Assembly: GCF_000372525.1 (NCBI RefSeq) | Contig: NZ_AQUR01000105.1 | Span: forward strand, 1-34,503 | Origin: Cupriavidus neocaledonicus | GTDB taxonomy: Bacteria; Pseudomonadota; Gammaproteobacteria; Burkholderiales; Burkholderiaceae | Direction of reading: 5' to 3' | DNA: 34,503 nt | In this document: one piece after another, positions 22,749-29,688 of the stretch | Numbering within the stretch: the first letter of the stretch is position 1 | Layout: each line of letters starts with the position of its first letter | Notes under the pieces: generated by a model | Told to the model about the DNA's origin: nothing | The model's database searches: none | The model's input: the letters and a program-made list of their open reading frames with translations, nothing else | Made by a program: the position numbers and the translations under genes

Positions 22749-25207
22749 CTCGTCTCCAGGCTGGGAATCTTTGAGCCAAGTCTTACACGCTTTAGCAATG
22801 CGGAGTTGGCTACCACACTTAATGAGGACAGTGCCATGGCGGCTGCTGCAAAGATCGGGTTGAGAAGCCCAAATGCCGCGACGGGGATGCCGATGGTGTT
22901 GTAGATGAACGCCCAGAAGAGGTTCTGCTTGATTTTGCGCATCGTCGCGCGAGACAGCTCAATGGCGGCAACCACGTCACGTACGTCATCACGAATCAGA
23001 ATGATGCTTCCAGTCTCCTTCGCGACATCCGAGCCTGAGCCGATGGCGATGCCGATGTCCGCCGCGGCAAGCGCCGGCGCGTCATTGACGCCGTCTCCCA
23101 CCATGGCGACGACCTCGCCATGCTTCTGCAATGCATGAATGGTCTCCACCTTATCTTCCGGCATCACCTCGGCAATGACATGCGCAATGCCAACCTGCCT
23201 GGCGATTGCCTCGGCGGTGCGGCGGTTGTCGCCGCTCAGTAGCACGACCTTGATGGCGCGTGCCTTCAAAGCGGAGACGGCGTCGCTCGCCTCGGGTTTC
23301 ACTGTGTCAGCCACAGCGACTACGCCCAGCAGTTGCGTGCCAGAGCCGACCAGCATGGCCGTCTTGCCATCGGCTTCGAGCTTGGCGAGCAGGGTTTCCG
23401 CCGAATCGGTCGGGATGCCCTGGCGGGCAAACAACCGCCGGTTGCCCAGCCAGACCTGCTCACCTTCGACGACACCCTGAATCCCCATGCCTGACAATGC
23501 GCTGATGCTGGCGGCTTTGGGAATGGTCAGTGCACGATCGCGTGCGGCACGCACGATCGCTTCGCCCAACGGATGCTCGGATCCGGCTTCCACGGCGGCA
23601 GCAAGCGTTAGCAAGTCGGATTCCGCTCGTCCGGAACAGGGCATCACATCGGTCAAGGTCGGCTGACCTCGCGTGATAGTCCCGGTCTTGTCAAAGACAA
23701 CTGCGGTGAGCTTCTCGGCTCGCTCCAGCACTTCACCGCCGCGTATCAGGATGCCATTGTCCGCGCCCTTGCCGACGCCGACCATCAGCGCTGCGGGCGT
23801 GGCGACGCCCAGCGCGCACGGGCAGGAGATAATCAGGACGGCCACGAATGCGAGCAGTCCCTGCGGAAAATGGCCAGCGACTGTCCAGCCCACTAATGCC
23901 AGGATCGCAACCGAAACTACCGCAGGGACGAAGTAGCCCGTAACCTGGTCCGCCAGCCTCTGAATCTGCGCGGTGCTGGCCTGGGCGTCCTCGACCATCC
24001 TGATAATCTGCGCCAGCGCAGTATCGGCGCCGATCTTTGTGGCCTGAAAGGTGAAAGCGCCACTGCGGTTGAGCGTGCCGCCAATCACAGCGGACCCGGG
24101 CTTCTTTTCCACCGGCATCGACTCCCCGGTCAGCATCGATTCGTCGACGCTGGATTGGCCATCGGTAACCTTGCCATCGGTAGGGATCTTCTCACCAGGC
24201 CGTACAACGACCGCTTCGCCAACCATGACGCTCTCAGCGGGGATTTCCATCTCGGTCCCGTCGCGAATCACGTGCGCGACGGGAGGGCGCAGGTCGAGCA
24301 GGCGTCGGACAGCGGCGGAGGACTTTTTCTTGATGATTTCCTCCATGTACTTTCCAAGCAGTACGAAGGCGATAATTACTGCAGACACCTCAAAGTAGAC
24401 GTCTCTCTCTTCGACCCTGACGGGCAACCAGGATGGAAAGAACAGCACGACGACGCTGTAGAAGTAGGCGACGGACGTCCCCAGCGCAATGAGGAAGTCC
24501 ATATTGATATTGCGCGTCCGGATGGCGTTCCACGCGCCCTTGTAGAAGCTCCAGCCACCAATGAACTGGACGGGCGTGACGAGAAGAAATAGCCACATCC
24601 CCCATGTGAACCAGGGCAACGCGGGAATGGGGGCCCAGGTCACGAGCGTCGCGCCGGCTGCCAGTGCCAGGAAGGCGCCGGCCCGCAGCACCGCCAGCGC
24701 GAGCACGCCCGTGAGCGCAATGGTGACGCGCGTCTTCATGGCTTTCAACTCGCGCTCTGGCGACTCGAAGGTCCGAAGGCAGCTCTCGCTGCAGAAGTAG
24801 TACTTGCGGTTGCCACGCTCGGCGGACAGGGCCGTAGCCTTGTCCACCATCATTCCGCAAATGGGGTCCTTGGCGAGTTCCCTGGCGGAGCGGCCCGCCA
24901 GCGCGGGGGCCGCCGCAGGGCCAGGGGATGCGCCCGCTGGGCTCACCATGCCAGAGGGCCCAGTGGAACGACTTTTGTCAAAGGGGCGAGAAGTATACTT
25001 CGCCGGGTTCGCAAGGAATGCCTGCTCGCAGTGCGACGTGCAGAACCAATATCGCGTCTGGTCGACCTCCGCGCTGGCGGCGGCTTCCCTTGGGGAAAAC
25101 TCCATGCCGCAGACCGGATCACGCACGAGCGGCGGGGAGACGGCTGGGCTCGGGGCCGCCGTTGGAACTGCCGGCGGGTTGGTAACGACGGTGGGACTGG
25201 TCGGCAT
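22745..25207 (-). CDS. Cu(I)-exporting P1B-1 ATPase with two YHS domains
   Basis: 820 residues with AAGGAG upstream of the ATG at 25207. A Pro/Ala-rich head carries YHS domain 1 (about 29-75: DPVCGMEF, YWFCTSHC), then YHS domain 2 (about 113-152: DPICGMMV, YYFCSESC), instead of the usual HMA domains. Eight membrane helices follow, with actuator LTGESMPV, the copper motif SCPCAL, phosphorylation site DKTGTIT (Asp506), hinge GDGVNDAP, Tyr-Asn in FIYNTIGIP and MALSS in the last helices. CPC plus YN plus MxxSS is the P1B-1 (Cu+/Ag+) signature. YHS-headed pumps of this kind occur among SilP/CopF-like exporters. A perfect FNR box controls it. Copper toxicity rises when Cu(I) is favoured in low oxygen, which fits. 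Confidence 0.93.
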   Translation of the reverse strand: MPTSPTVVTNPPAVPTAAPSPAVSPPLVRDPVCGMEFSPREAAASAEVDQTRYWFCTSHCEQAFLANPAKYTSRPFDKSRSTGPSGMVSPAGASPGPAAAPALAGRSARELAKDPICGMMVDKATALSAERGNRKYYFCSESCLRTFESPERELKAMKTRVTIALTGVLALAVLRAGAFLALAAGATLVTWAPIPALPWFTWGMWLFLLVTPVQFIGGWSFYKGAWNAIRTRNINMDFLIALGTSVAYFYSVVVLFFPSWLPVRVEERDVYFEVSAVIIAFVLLGKYMEEIIKKKSSAAVRRLLDLRPPVAHVIRDGTEMEIPAESVMVGEAVVVRPGEKIPTDGKVTDGQSSVDESMLTGESMPVEKKPGSAVIGGTLNRSGAFTFQATKIGADTALAQIIRMVEDAQASTAQIQRLADQVTGYFVPAVVSVAILALVGWTVAGHFPQGLLAFVAVLIISCPCALGVATPAALMVGVGKGADNGILIRGGEVLERAEKLTAVVFDKTGTITRGQPTLTDVMPCSGRAESDLLTLAAAVEAGSEHPLGEAIVRAARDRALTIPKAASISALSGMGIQGVVEGEQVWLGNRRLFARQGIPTDSAETLLAKLEADGKTAMLVGSGTQLLGVVAVADTVKPEASDAVSALKARAIKVVLLSGDNRRTAEAIARQVGIAHVIAEVMPEDKVETIHALQKHGEVVAMVGDGVNDAPALAAADIGIAIGSGSDVAKETGSIILIRDDVRDVVAAIELSRATMRKIKQNLFWAFIYNTIGIPVAAFGLLNPIFAAAAMALSSLSVVANSALLKRVRLGSKIPSLETR

Positions 25208-25261
25208 GCCATCCGCTCCTTGGGGCGATCAGGAGGATCTGCAGCGAAGCACTGCATTTTC

Positions 25262-25302
25262 ATTCTTGGCGATCAGCCGATCTGCTCCTTGATTTCCATC
25301 AA
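25262..25302 (-). promoter_or_regulatory. FNR-type promoter of the Cu ATPase operon
   Basis: TTGAT-TTCC-ATCAA (25289-25302) is a perfect FNR box. On the minus strand AAGAAT (25267-25262) stands at the standard 28.5-base offset and matches four of six -10 positions; nothing -10-like stands at that offset on the plus strand. The predicted start near 25254 gives a 46-base leader. Further right (25404-25419) is a small hairpin CTGCCG-TTTC-CGGCAG of unknown meaning. Confidence 0.78.
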
Positions 25303-25548
25303 GCCTTTATGGGCGGGATGGCAGCGGAATGAGACAGCGCAAACGCGTGTGTCCGGTCATGCGGAACATACGAGAATGCCATGCCGAGTGGCTGCTCGAC
25401 TTCCTGCCGTTTCCGGCAGTTGTGCAAGGATCTAGTATCGAAGGGGAGGGCGGGTACCGCCGTCAGGACACGCTGATTGTCATGTCAGCGCTGCGACGCG
25501 CGCTTTGTAGGCGTTGCCCATGGCTTGCGTAGGTAGCCATGGCAGGCT

Positions 25549-25566
25549 TGTCAGGGCAGCCTCACG
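25549..25566. promoter_or_regulatory. Imperfect TGTCAGG-N4-CCTGACA site (site 4)
   Basis: TGTCAGG-GCAG-CCTCACG keeps the left half-site and five of seven bases in the right half. A separate half-site CCTGACA lies at 25610-25616. Both are upstream of the methionine adenosyltransferase, which has a TACAAT -10-like hexamer at 25658-25663. The pair suggests weaker binding by the same regulator. Confidence 0.4.
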
Positions 25567-25694
25567 ATGCGAATTCCCCGACGATCCGGGTGGCTCCGCA
25601 TGTGTCATGCCTGACAGTCTTGACGGCTACCCCAAGTTCTCGGAACGAACTGCGTCCTACAATTCTTTCCAGGCGGAGCCAGGAGGGGTGAACG

Positions 25695-26879
25695 ATGCTG
25701 TGCAAGGAAGAGGTTGCGCTGTCCATCAGGGCCATGCCTTCCTTCTTGGCCGAGCCGACCGAGATGTGTGAACACAAGGGCATCGGGCACCCGGACAGCA
25801 TTTGTGACGGTGCCGTGGAAGCCGCTGCCCTGGCGCTCTGCCGTGCATACCTCGAAGCCTACGGTGTCGTTCAGCATTTCAATCTTGACAAGGCATTGCT
25901 CGTCGGCGGCATCAGCGCGCCACGATTTGGCGGCGGCAGATGCTTGCAACCGGTACGTCTCATTGTCTCGGGCCCGGTTACTGAACTTCCGTCAGCCAAG
26001 ACTGAGCCTATCGTCGCAGAGGCGATTCACCAATATCTGAATACATGCATCGGCGCAGACGCCGGGCTAATCCATGTAGAGCCGATACTCCGTCCATCGG
26101 CGCCTGCCCTACGCCGTGTCATAGGCAAGCAGCGCTTGCCGTTATCGAACGACACGTCTTTCGGCGTCGGCTATGCGCCGTTCTCGGAATTGGAGTCAGT
26201 GGTCCTTTCTGCTTCCTCCCTACTACGGGGAAGCCAATTTCATGACGCATTCCCGTCGGCAGGATTTGATTTCAAGGTCATGGGCAGCAGGCTTGAGGCG
26301 CACCGTCGCATGACGATCGCACTGGCGTTTATCGACCGTCATGTGGTGGGCGTAGATGAGTACTTCTCATTAAAGCGGCAGGTTGCCAACTACCTCGCCG
26401 AACGTATCACGCCGGAATGCGAGGTTGACATCAATACTTTGGACGATCCTGAGGCCAGCGAGGAAAGCCAGATCCACCTGACCGTCACCGGACTGAGCGC
26501 CGAACATGGCGATGACGGGGAGGTGGGACGCGGCAATCGCGTCAACGGGTTGATAACACCATACCGGCCGATGTCACTAGAGGCTGCCGCTGGCAAAAAT
26601 CCCGCAGCGCATGTCGGCAAGGTCTATAACGTGCTCGCTAGCCAGCTGGCGCGCCGTATCGTTGCAGACGTGGCAGGGGTCGACGAAGCCGTCGTGCGCC
26701 TGCTTTCCGGGATCGGCCGTCCAATTGACCAGCCCCAGTTGGTAGCCATCAGCGTGGTAGCCGAGGGTGGACTTTCGCCGAGCCAGGAGCGAGCAATACA
26801 CGAGCTCGTTAGCCAGCAATTGGCAAGCCTGCCCACCATGCTTATGGACCTTGCCATGGGGCACTTTAGCGTCTTCTAG
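25695..26879 (+). CDS. Archaeal-type S-adenosylmethionine synthetase (MAT, COG1812-like)
   Basis: 394 residues with AGGAGGGG before the ATG. The motifs are those of the archaeal enzyme class and not of bacterial MetK: EMCEHKGIGHPDSICDG near the N-terminus, NDTSFGVGYAPFSELE in the middle, GRGNRVNGLITPYRPMSLEA followed by AGKNPAAHVGKVYN, and ISVVAEGG near the end. It makes S-adenosylmethionine from methionine and ATP in the cytoplasm. The host should have a normal metK elsewhere, so this is a second, locally controlled source. It stands alone with imperfect TGTCAGG sites upstream. Third-codon bases are less GC-rich than in neighbouring genes, a hint of separate origin. Confidence 0.9.
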   Translation: MLCKEEVALSIRAMPSFLAEPTEMCEHKGIGHPDSICDGAVEAAALALCRAYLEAYGVVQHFNLDKALLVGGISAPRFGGGRCLQPVRLIVSGPVTELPSAKTEPIVAEAIHQYLNTCIGADAGLIHVEPILRPSAPALRRVIGKQRLPLSNDTSFGVGYAPFSELESVVLSASSLLRGSQFHDAFPSAGFDFKVMGSRLEAHRRMTIALAFIDRHVVGVDEYFSLKRQVANYLAERITPECEVDINTLDDPEASEESQIHLTVTGLSAEHGDDGEVGRGNRVNGLITPYRPMSLEAAAGKNPAAHVGKVYNVLASQLARRIVADVAGVDEAVVRLLSGIGRPIDQPQLVAISVVAEGGLSPSQERAIHELVSQQLASLPTMLMDLAMGHFSVF

Positions 26880-26896
26880 GTCAGGGGGCGTTGGGC

Positions 26897-26943
26897 GAGC
26901 CCCGGCTTGGGCTCCGCTCCCCCGTCTGTGCCGTCGGGAGCGG
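26897..26943 (+). terminator. Two overlapping hairpins after the adenosyltransferase gene
   Basis: GAGCCC-CGGCTT-GGGCTC (26897-26914) is followed by CCGCTCCC ... GGGAGCGG (26914-26943). They share one base, so they can nearly coexist. There is no T-run after either, so an intrinsic terminator is doubtful; RNA stabilisation or Rho-linked ending is possible. Confidence 0.35.
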
Positions 26944-27096
26944 AGGCCAATCACGTGACTTCGACCGCGCCGCGTCGGTATAAGTATCGCGGGTGCCGGC
27001 GCGGGCTCCATCGGTAAACGTGTCCCGGCTACCTTGACTGGCGTCTTCCATATACGGGTCGCAAGTAGACGGGCCGAGCGGCCGGCTGACCGATTC

Positions 27097-27171
27097 TCAG
27101 GAGATGGCCTCGCCAAGTGCGCGATCCGCGCAGTCGCTGCCATCGATGGCAACGAGGATGATCTGATACAT
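27097..27171 (-). pseudogene. USP remnant: N-terminal 24 codons only
   Basis: From the ATG at 27171, with GAGG seven bases upstream, the frame reads MYQIILVAIDGSDCADRALG and then EAIS before a TGA. This is an exact USP start (first strand, nucleotide Asp, first helix). Nothing of the remaining domain follows within 26880-27096. A degraded FNR-type promoter lies upstream at 27246-27286, which fits a once functional USP gene that lost its body. Confidence 0.75.
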
Positions 27172-27245
27172 GGCAATGCCTCTTTTTTCAGCGCTAGCGG
27201 GCCGCGATGAAGTGAGCCCATATGTGGAGCAAAGACATTGCTTCC

Positions 27246-27286
27246 CGCTTAGGCATGCGGAGGGTAGACCGGTTGATACACATCAG
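27246..27286 (-). promoter_or_regulatory. Degraded FNR-type promoter of the USP remnant
   Basis: TTGAT-ACAC-ATCAG (27273-27286) has nine of ten box bases. At the standard offset on the minus strand stands TAAGCG, one base away from the TAAGCT used by the USP at 32906. Predicted start near 27238, before the remnant ATG at 27171. Confidence 0.5.
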
Positions 27287-27327
27287 GGGGAAGGGCAAGC
27301 GGCCGCCCTTGGTCACTTAGGTCTTCG

Positions 27328-27368
27328 TTGACGCGCATCAACCTGCCTGCCCTGTCAAGCCTTACCTT
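27328..27368 (+). promoter_or_regulatory. FNR-type class II promoter of the split-barrel/USP/lipoprotein operon
   Basis: TTGAC-GCGC-ATCAA (27328-27341) followed at 28.5 bases by TACCTT (27363-27368). Predicted transcript start near 27375, giving a leader of about 74 bases before the ATG at 27449. Confidence 0.82.
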
Positions 27369-27448
27369 GGAAAGGAACATAAGCCACGATCGGCAGCCAT
27401 GCCGACCCGTTAGGACCACTTGTACTAGTGAAACCATGGTGACCAAAT

Positions 27449-27901
27449 ATGGGCGAAGAGATCAGACAGAAGATCCTGACCTTGTTGAACCAGCACAGGA
27501 TCATGACGATTGCCACCCTGAGGCCGGATGGCTGGCCTCAGGCAACCACTGTGGGCTATGTGAATGAGGGTCTCACGCTCTACTTTCTCTGTGGTCCAAG
27601 CAGCCAGAAGGCGGCCAATCTGGCCTTGGATGACCGTGTCTCGCTGACAATTGATCACGATACGCCAGATCTCATGGCGATTACCGGCCTCTCCATGGCG
27701 GCGCACGCGCAACGGGTGGTCGATGCGGCGGTAGCAGAGAGAATCCTCCGGATGTTCCCATTGAAGTATCCCGAGCAGATTGCCTTGCCGGTGCCGATGC
27801 CAACCGTGGAGGACGTCCGAATATTCAGGGTGACCCCGATGGTCATTTCCGTGCTCGACTACTCCAAGGGCTTCGGACATACGGATCTTGTCACCTGCTA
27901 G
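27449..27901 (+). CDS. Pyridoxamine 5'-phosphate oxidase-like FMN/F420 split-barrel protein
   Basis: 150 residues, single split-barrel domain: a helix MGEEIRQKILTLLNQH, then IMTIATLRPDGWPQATTVGY and LTLYFLCGPSSQKAANLALD, the usual start of flavin-binding PPOX-family barrels. The C-terminal part (PTVEDVRIFRVTPMVISVLD) completes the barrel. The exact cofactor and substrate are unknown. M. tuberculosis DosR targets include proteins of this fold. It is the first gene after the FNR promoter at 27328 and is followed by a truncated USP and a lipoprotein. The ribosome binding site is weak. Confidence 0.85.
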   Translation: MGEEIRQKILTLLNQHRIMTIATLRPDGWPQATTVGYVNEGLTLYFLCGPSSQKAANLALDDRVSLTIDHDTPDLMAITGLSMAAHAQRVVDAAVAERILRMFPLKYPEQIALPVPMPTVEDVRIFRVTPMVISVLDYSKGFGHTDLVTC

Positions 27902-27937
27902 GGGAATCGAGAGTCCTGTCGTCCCGGAGATGTCCCA

Positions 27938-28357
27938 TTGAAGGCCTTGGAGCATGTGGTGTCCATGGCGCGGGCGACCCACGCCGAAGTCTGCGCCATG
28001 TTCATCGTTGATGACAGTGACCTGTTATTCGAGGTCAGTATGGCTGACCGGCCCTGGCAGCTGGCCGACATGATTGCTTATGGCAAACAGGTGCTGGCTC
28101 ATGCCGGCGGGCGCCTGAGTGCCGCCGGCGTGCGCTGGAGCAGCAGGTTGGTTGAGACGGCCGGTAGCCCCGCGAAGATAAGCGAGGCCATCATCGCGGA
28201 AGCGGACCATTGGAGCGCGGACCTGATCGTCATGGGCGCACACGGCCGTCGCGGCGTGCAACGCATGGTGCTGGTGTCCGTCTCGGAGCACGTGGCCAGC
28301 AAGACCGTGCGCCCCGTGCTGCTCGTTCGGCGGCGGGAGGGTGGCGATCCGCGGTGA
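27938..28357 (+). CDS. Universal stress protein lacking its N-terminal strand
   Basis: 139 residues from a TTG at 27938 with GGAG nine bases upstream. The frame is open only back to the stop of the preceding gene, and the expected ILVAVDGS start is absent; the sequence begins at LKALEHVVSMARATHAEVCA, which is helix 1 and strand 2 of a USP. The C-terminal nucleotide loop is MGAHGRRGVQRMVLVSVSEH, where the last Gly of G-x2-G-x9-G is replaced by Val. Nucleotide binding is therefore doubtful. It lies between the split-barrel gene and the lipoprotein. A start at an internal ATG (27965) would shorten it further. A decaying gene is more likely than a special USP. Confidence 0.7.
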   Translation: MKALEHVVSMARATHAEVCAMFIVDDSDLLFEVSMADRPWQLADMIAYGKQVLAHAGGRLSAAGVRWSSRLVETAGSPAKISEAIIAEADHWSADLIVMGAHGRRGVQRMVLVSVSEHVASKTVRPVLLVRRREGGDPR

Positions 28358-28411
28358 CCGCTTGTCTTTCCAGCGCTTGGATATCGCAATAGTCCTTGGG
28401 GGGTGACAAAA

Positions 28412-28900
28412 ATGCAGGTCTCAGGAAACCTTGGACTTGGGCTGTCATCGCTAGCGATGGCGATGGCGATTGCGATGGCCGGTTGCGCTACGCGTACCAC
28501 GCCCACTGACGCTGGCGTGCAGGTCATGGAGCAGCATGGCGTAGCATACGTGTCGGGTGGGGGTGACGAGGCGGACATGCAAAGCATGCTTGCCATCGCT
28601 GCGCGTTTCAATGTACGGCTCACGATGGTGGATGCCAGGCGCGGCAAGCCGCTGGGCGGCGCCACGGTGGTCGTGGCCAGTCAGGAAGGCCGCCCCATGC
28701 TCCATATGACGGCCAGCGGCCCGCTCTTCTACATGCGGCTCAAACCGGGCACCTATCGGCTCGCGGTCGGTTACCAGGGGCGCGACCAGATGCGCGACGT
28801 CGTCGTCGCGCGCGAGCCGCTCGAGTTGACCTTCCGGCTGCCGGTCAACACGCTAGAGGACGACTGGCTGCTCTGCGCCACGCCATGTCCGCGCAGATAA
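28412..28900 (+). CDS. Lipoprotein with carboxypeptidase-regulatory-like domain
   Basis: 162 residues from the ATG at 28412 (GTG at 28403 is an alternative). The signal sequence has a run LAMAMAIAMAGC whose Cys is a lipidation site. The mature part matches the lipoprotein half of 14305-15024: a segment GVAYVSGGGDEAD, then a beta sandwich with FNVRLTMVDARRGKPLGGA, GTYRLAVGYQ and LELTFRLP. Such domains are found in envelope proteins that bind other envelope components; the role here is unknown. Gene order USP-lipoprotein is the same at both loci, so the pair was duplicated as a unit. It is probably the last gene of the operon started at 27375. Confidence 0.85.
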   Translation: MQVSGNLGLGLSSLAMAMAIAMAGCATRTTPTDAGVQVMEQHGVAYVSGGGDEADMQSMLAIAARFNVRLTMVDARRGKPLGGATVVVASQEGRPMLHMTASGPLFYMRLKPGTYRLAVGYQGRDQMRDVVVAREPLELTFRLPVNTLEDDWLLCATPCPRR

Positions 28901-29394
28901 TCCGGCCGCCGTGGGCGTGTTGGCGCGCACCGCAAAAAGATTCGCGGCTGTTCCAAAACATCGGAGCCGGAGGAGCAATAGGAAGCGCGCAGGGGTGCGA
29001 TCAGGCTTCATTGGGGACAACCAGGCGCGCCGGCACGGCTGACCAGGCCTGGCATCCGCGAAACGGAGGCACTGAACTAAGTCCTTGATTTCCACCGCGA
29101 CCCCGCCGCTCAGGACCTCACGTTCCAGCAACACGAGTGCCGGCGCTGGAGTCCTGCCCGTAAGTCTGGGGATCTCCGCTTGGGCCGAGAGCGCGAGAAG
29201 CGCCTCGAGGTGATATCCGGCGCTGGGTGGAAATGAACGCATCCGCTGGCCATACGTCGCCGGGATATCCGATCGCGAAGCGCTGTACCGCCTGCCGGCG
29301 CAGGCATGAGCAGCATCATGCTTGGATTGTTGAGACCGACTGCCGTGGTTCATGATGAAGGCGACGTCTCTGGCAGACGGCCCGGCCAAGATGC
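28901..29394. other. 494-base stretch with no gene I can support
   Basis: Open frames exist on both strands, but none shows a recognisable domain, good start or strong third-position GC bias. A half FNR site (TTGAT) occurs near 29086 without a partner. It follows the 3' end of the half nitroreductase and the lipoprotein gene (convergent), and is probably gene debris. Confidence 0.5.
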
Positions 29395-29688
29395 CTAGAC
29401 CGGCGCGCTGCCACCACAAGCCGGCTTCCCGATGGTCTGACACAGGATTGGCACCTCGTCTTCGTTCAGCGACATATGCTCGGCCAGCTGGCGTCGGTTA
29501 AGCCAGCCGCGCACCACCGCGCCCAACCCGGCCGAGGCGCAGTAAAGATAGGCGTTCTGGACCATGGCACCGGCGGCGGCAGCAAAGGTCTCACGCAAGC
29601 CTGGCGGAACGTCTTGCATCCGGCCATGGTTGGCGACGTAGACCAGGTCCACGGGCGCTATGCCCACGAAGTCCTGGTAGCCGGTCAT
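29395..29688 (-). CDS. C-terminal half of a nitroreductase-like protein
   Basis: 97 residues. MTGYQDFVGIAPVDLVYVAN and the later AAAAGAMVQNAYLYCASAGL plus VVRGWLNRRQLAEHMSLNEDEVPILCQTIGKP match the second half of FMN nitroreductases of the SagB/ThcOx type. The first half, which holds much of the flavin site, is missing. The ATG overlaps the stop of the kinase gene (ATGA), so it can be translated by coupling. Either it is a remnant whose 5' part was lost when the kinase gene came to lie next to it, or a small stand-alone subunit. DosR-regulon nitroreductases such as Acg are full-length, so a remnant is more likely. Confidence 0.7.
   Translation of the reverse strand: MTGYQDFVGIAPVDLVYVANHGRMQDVPPGLRETFAAAAGAMVQNAYLYCASAGLGAVVRGWLNRRQLAEHMSLNEDEVPILCQTIGKPACGGSAPV

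Noticed and set aside
25603..25616. TGTCA-TGCC-TGACA inverted repeat
   Set aside because: The half-sites are four bases apart, not eight as in the TGTCAGG-N4-CCTGACA sites, so it was not counted as a copy; only the CCTGACA half is noted.
28853..29443. Long minus-strand open frame (196 codons)
   Set aside because: No domain, no good start, weak third-position bias; it overlaps the end of the lipoprotein gene and the half nitroreductase, so it is probably a shadow.
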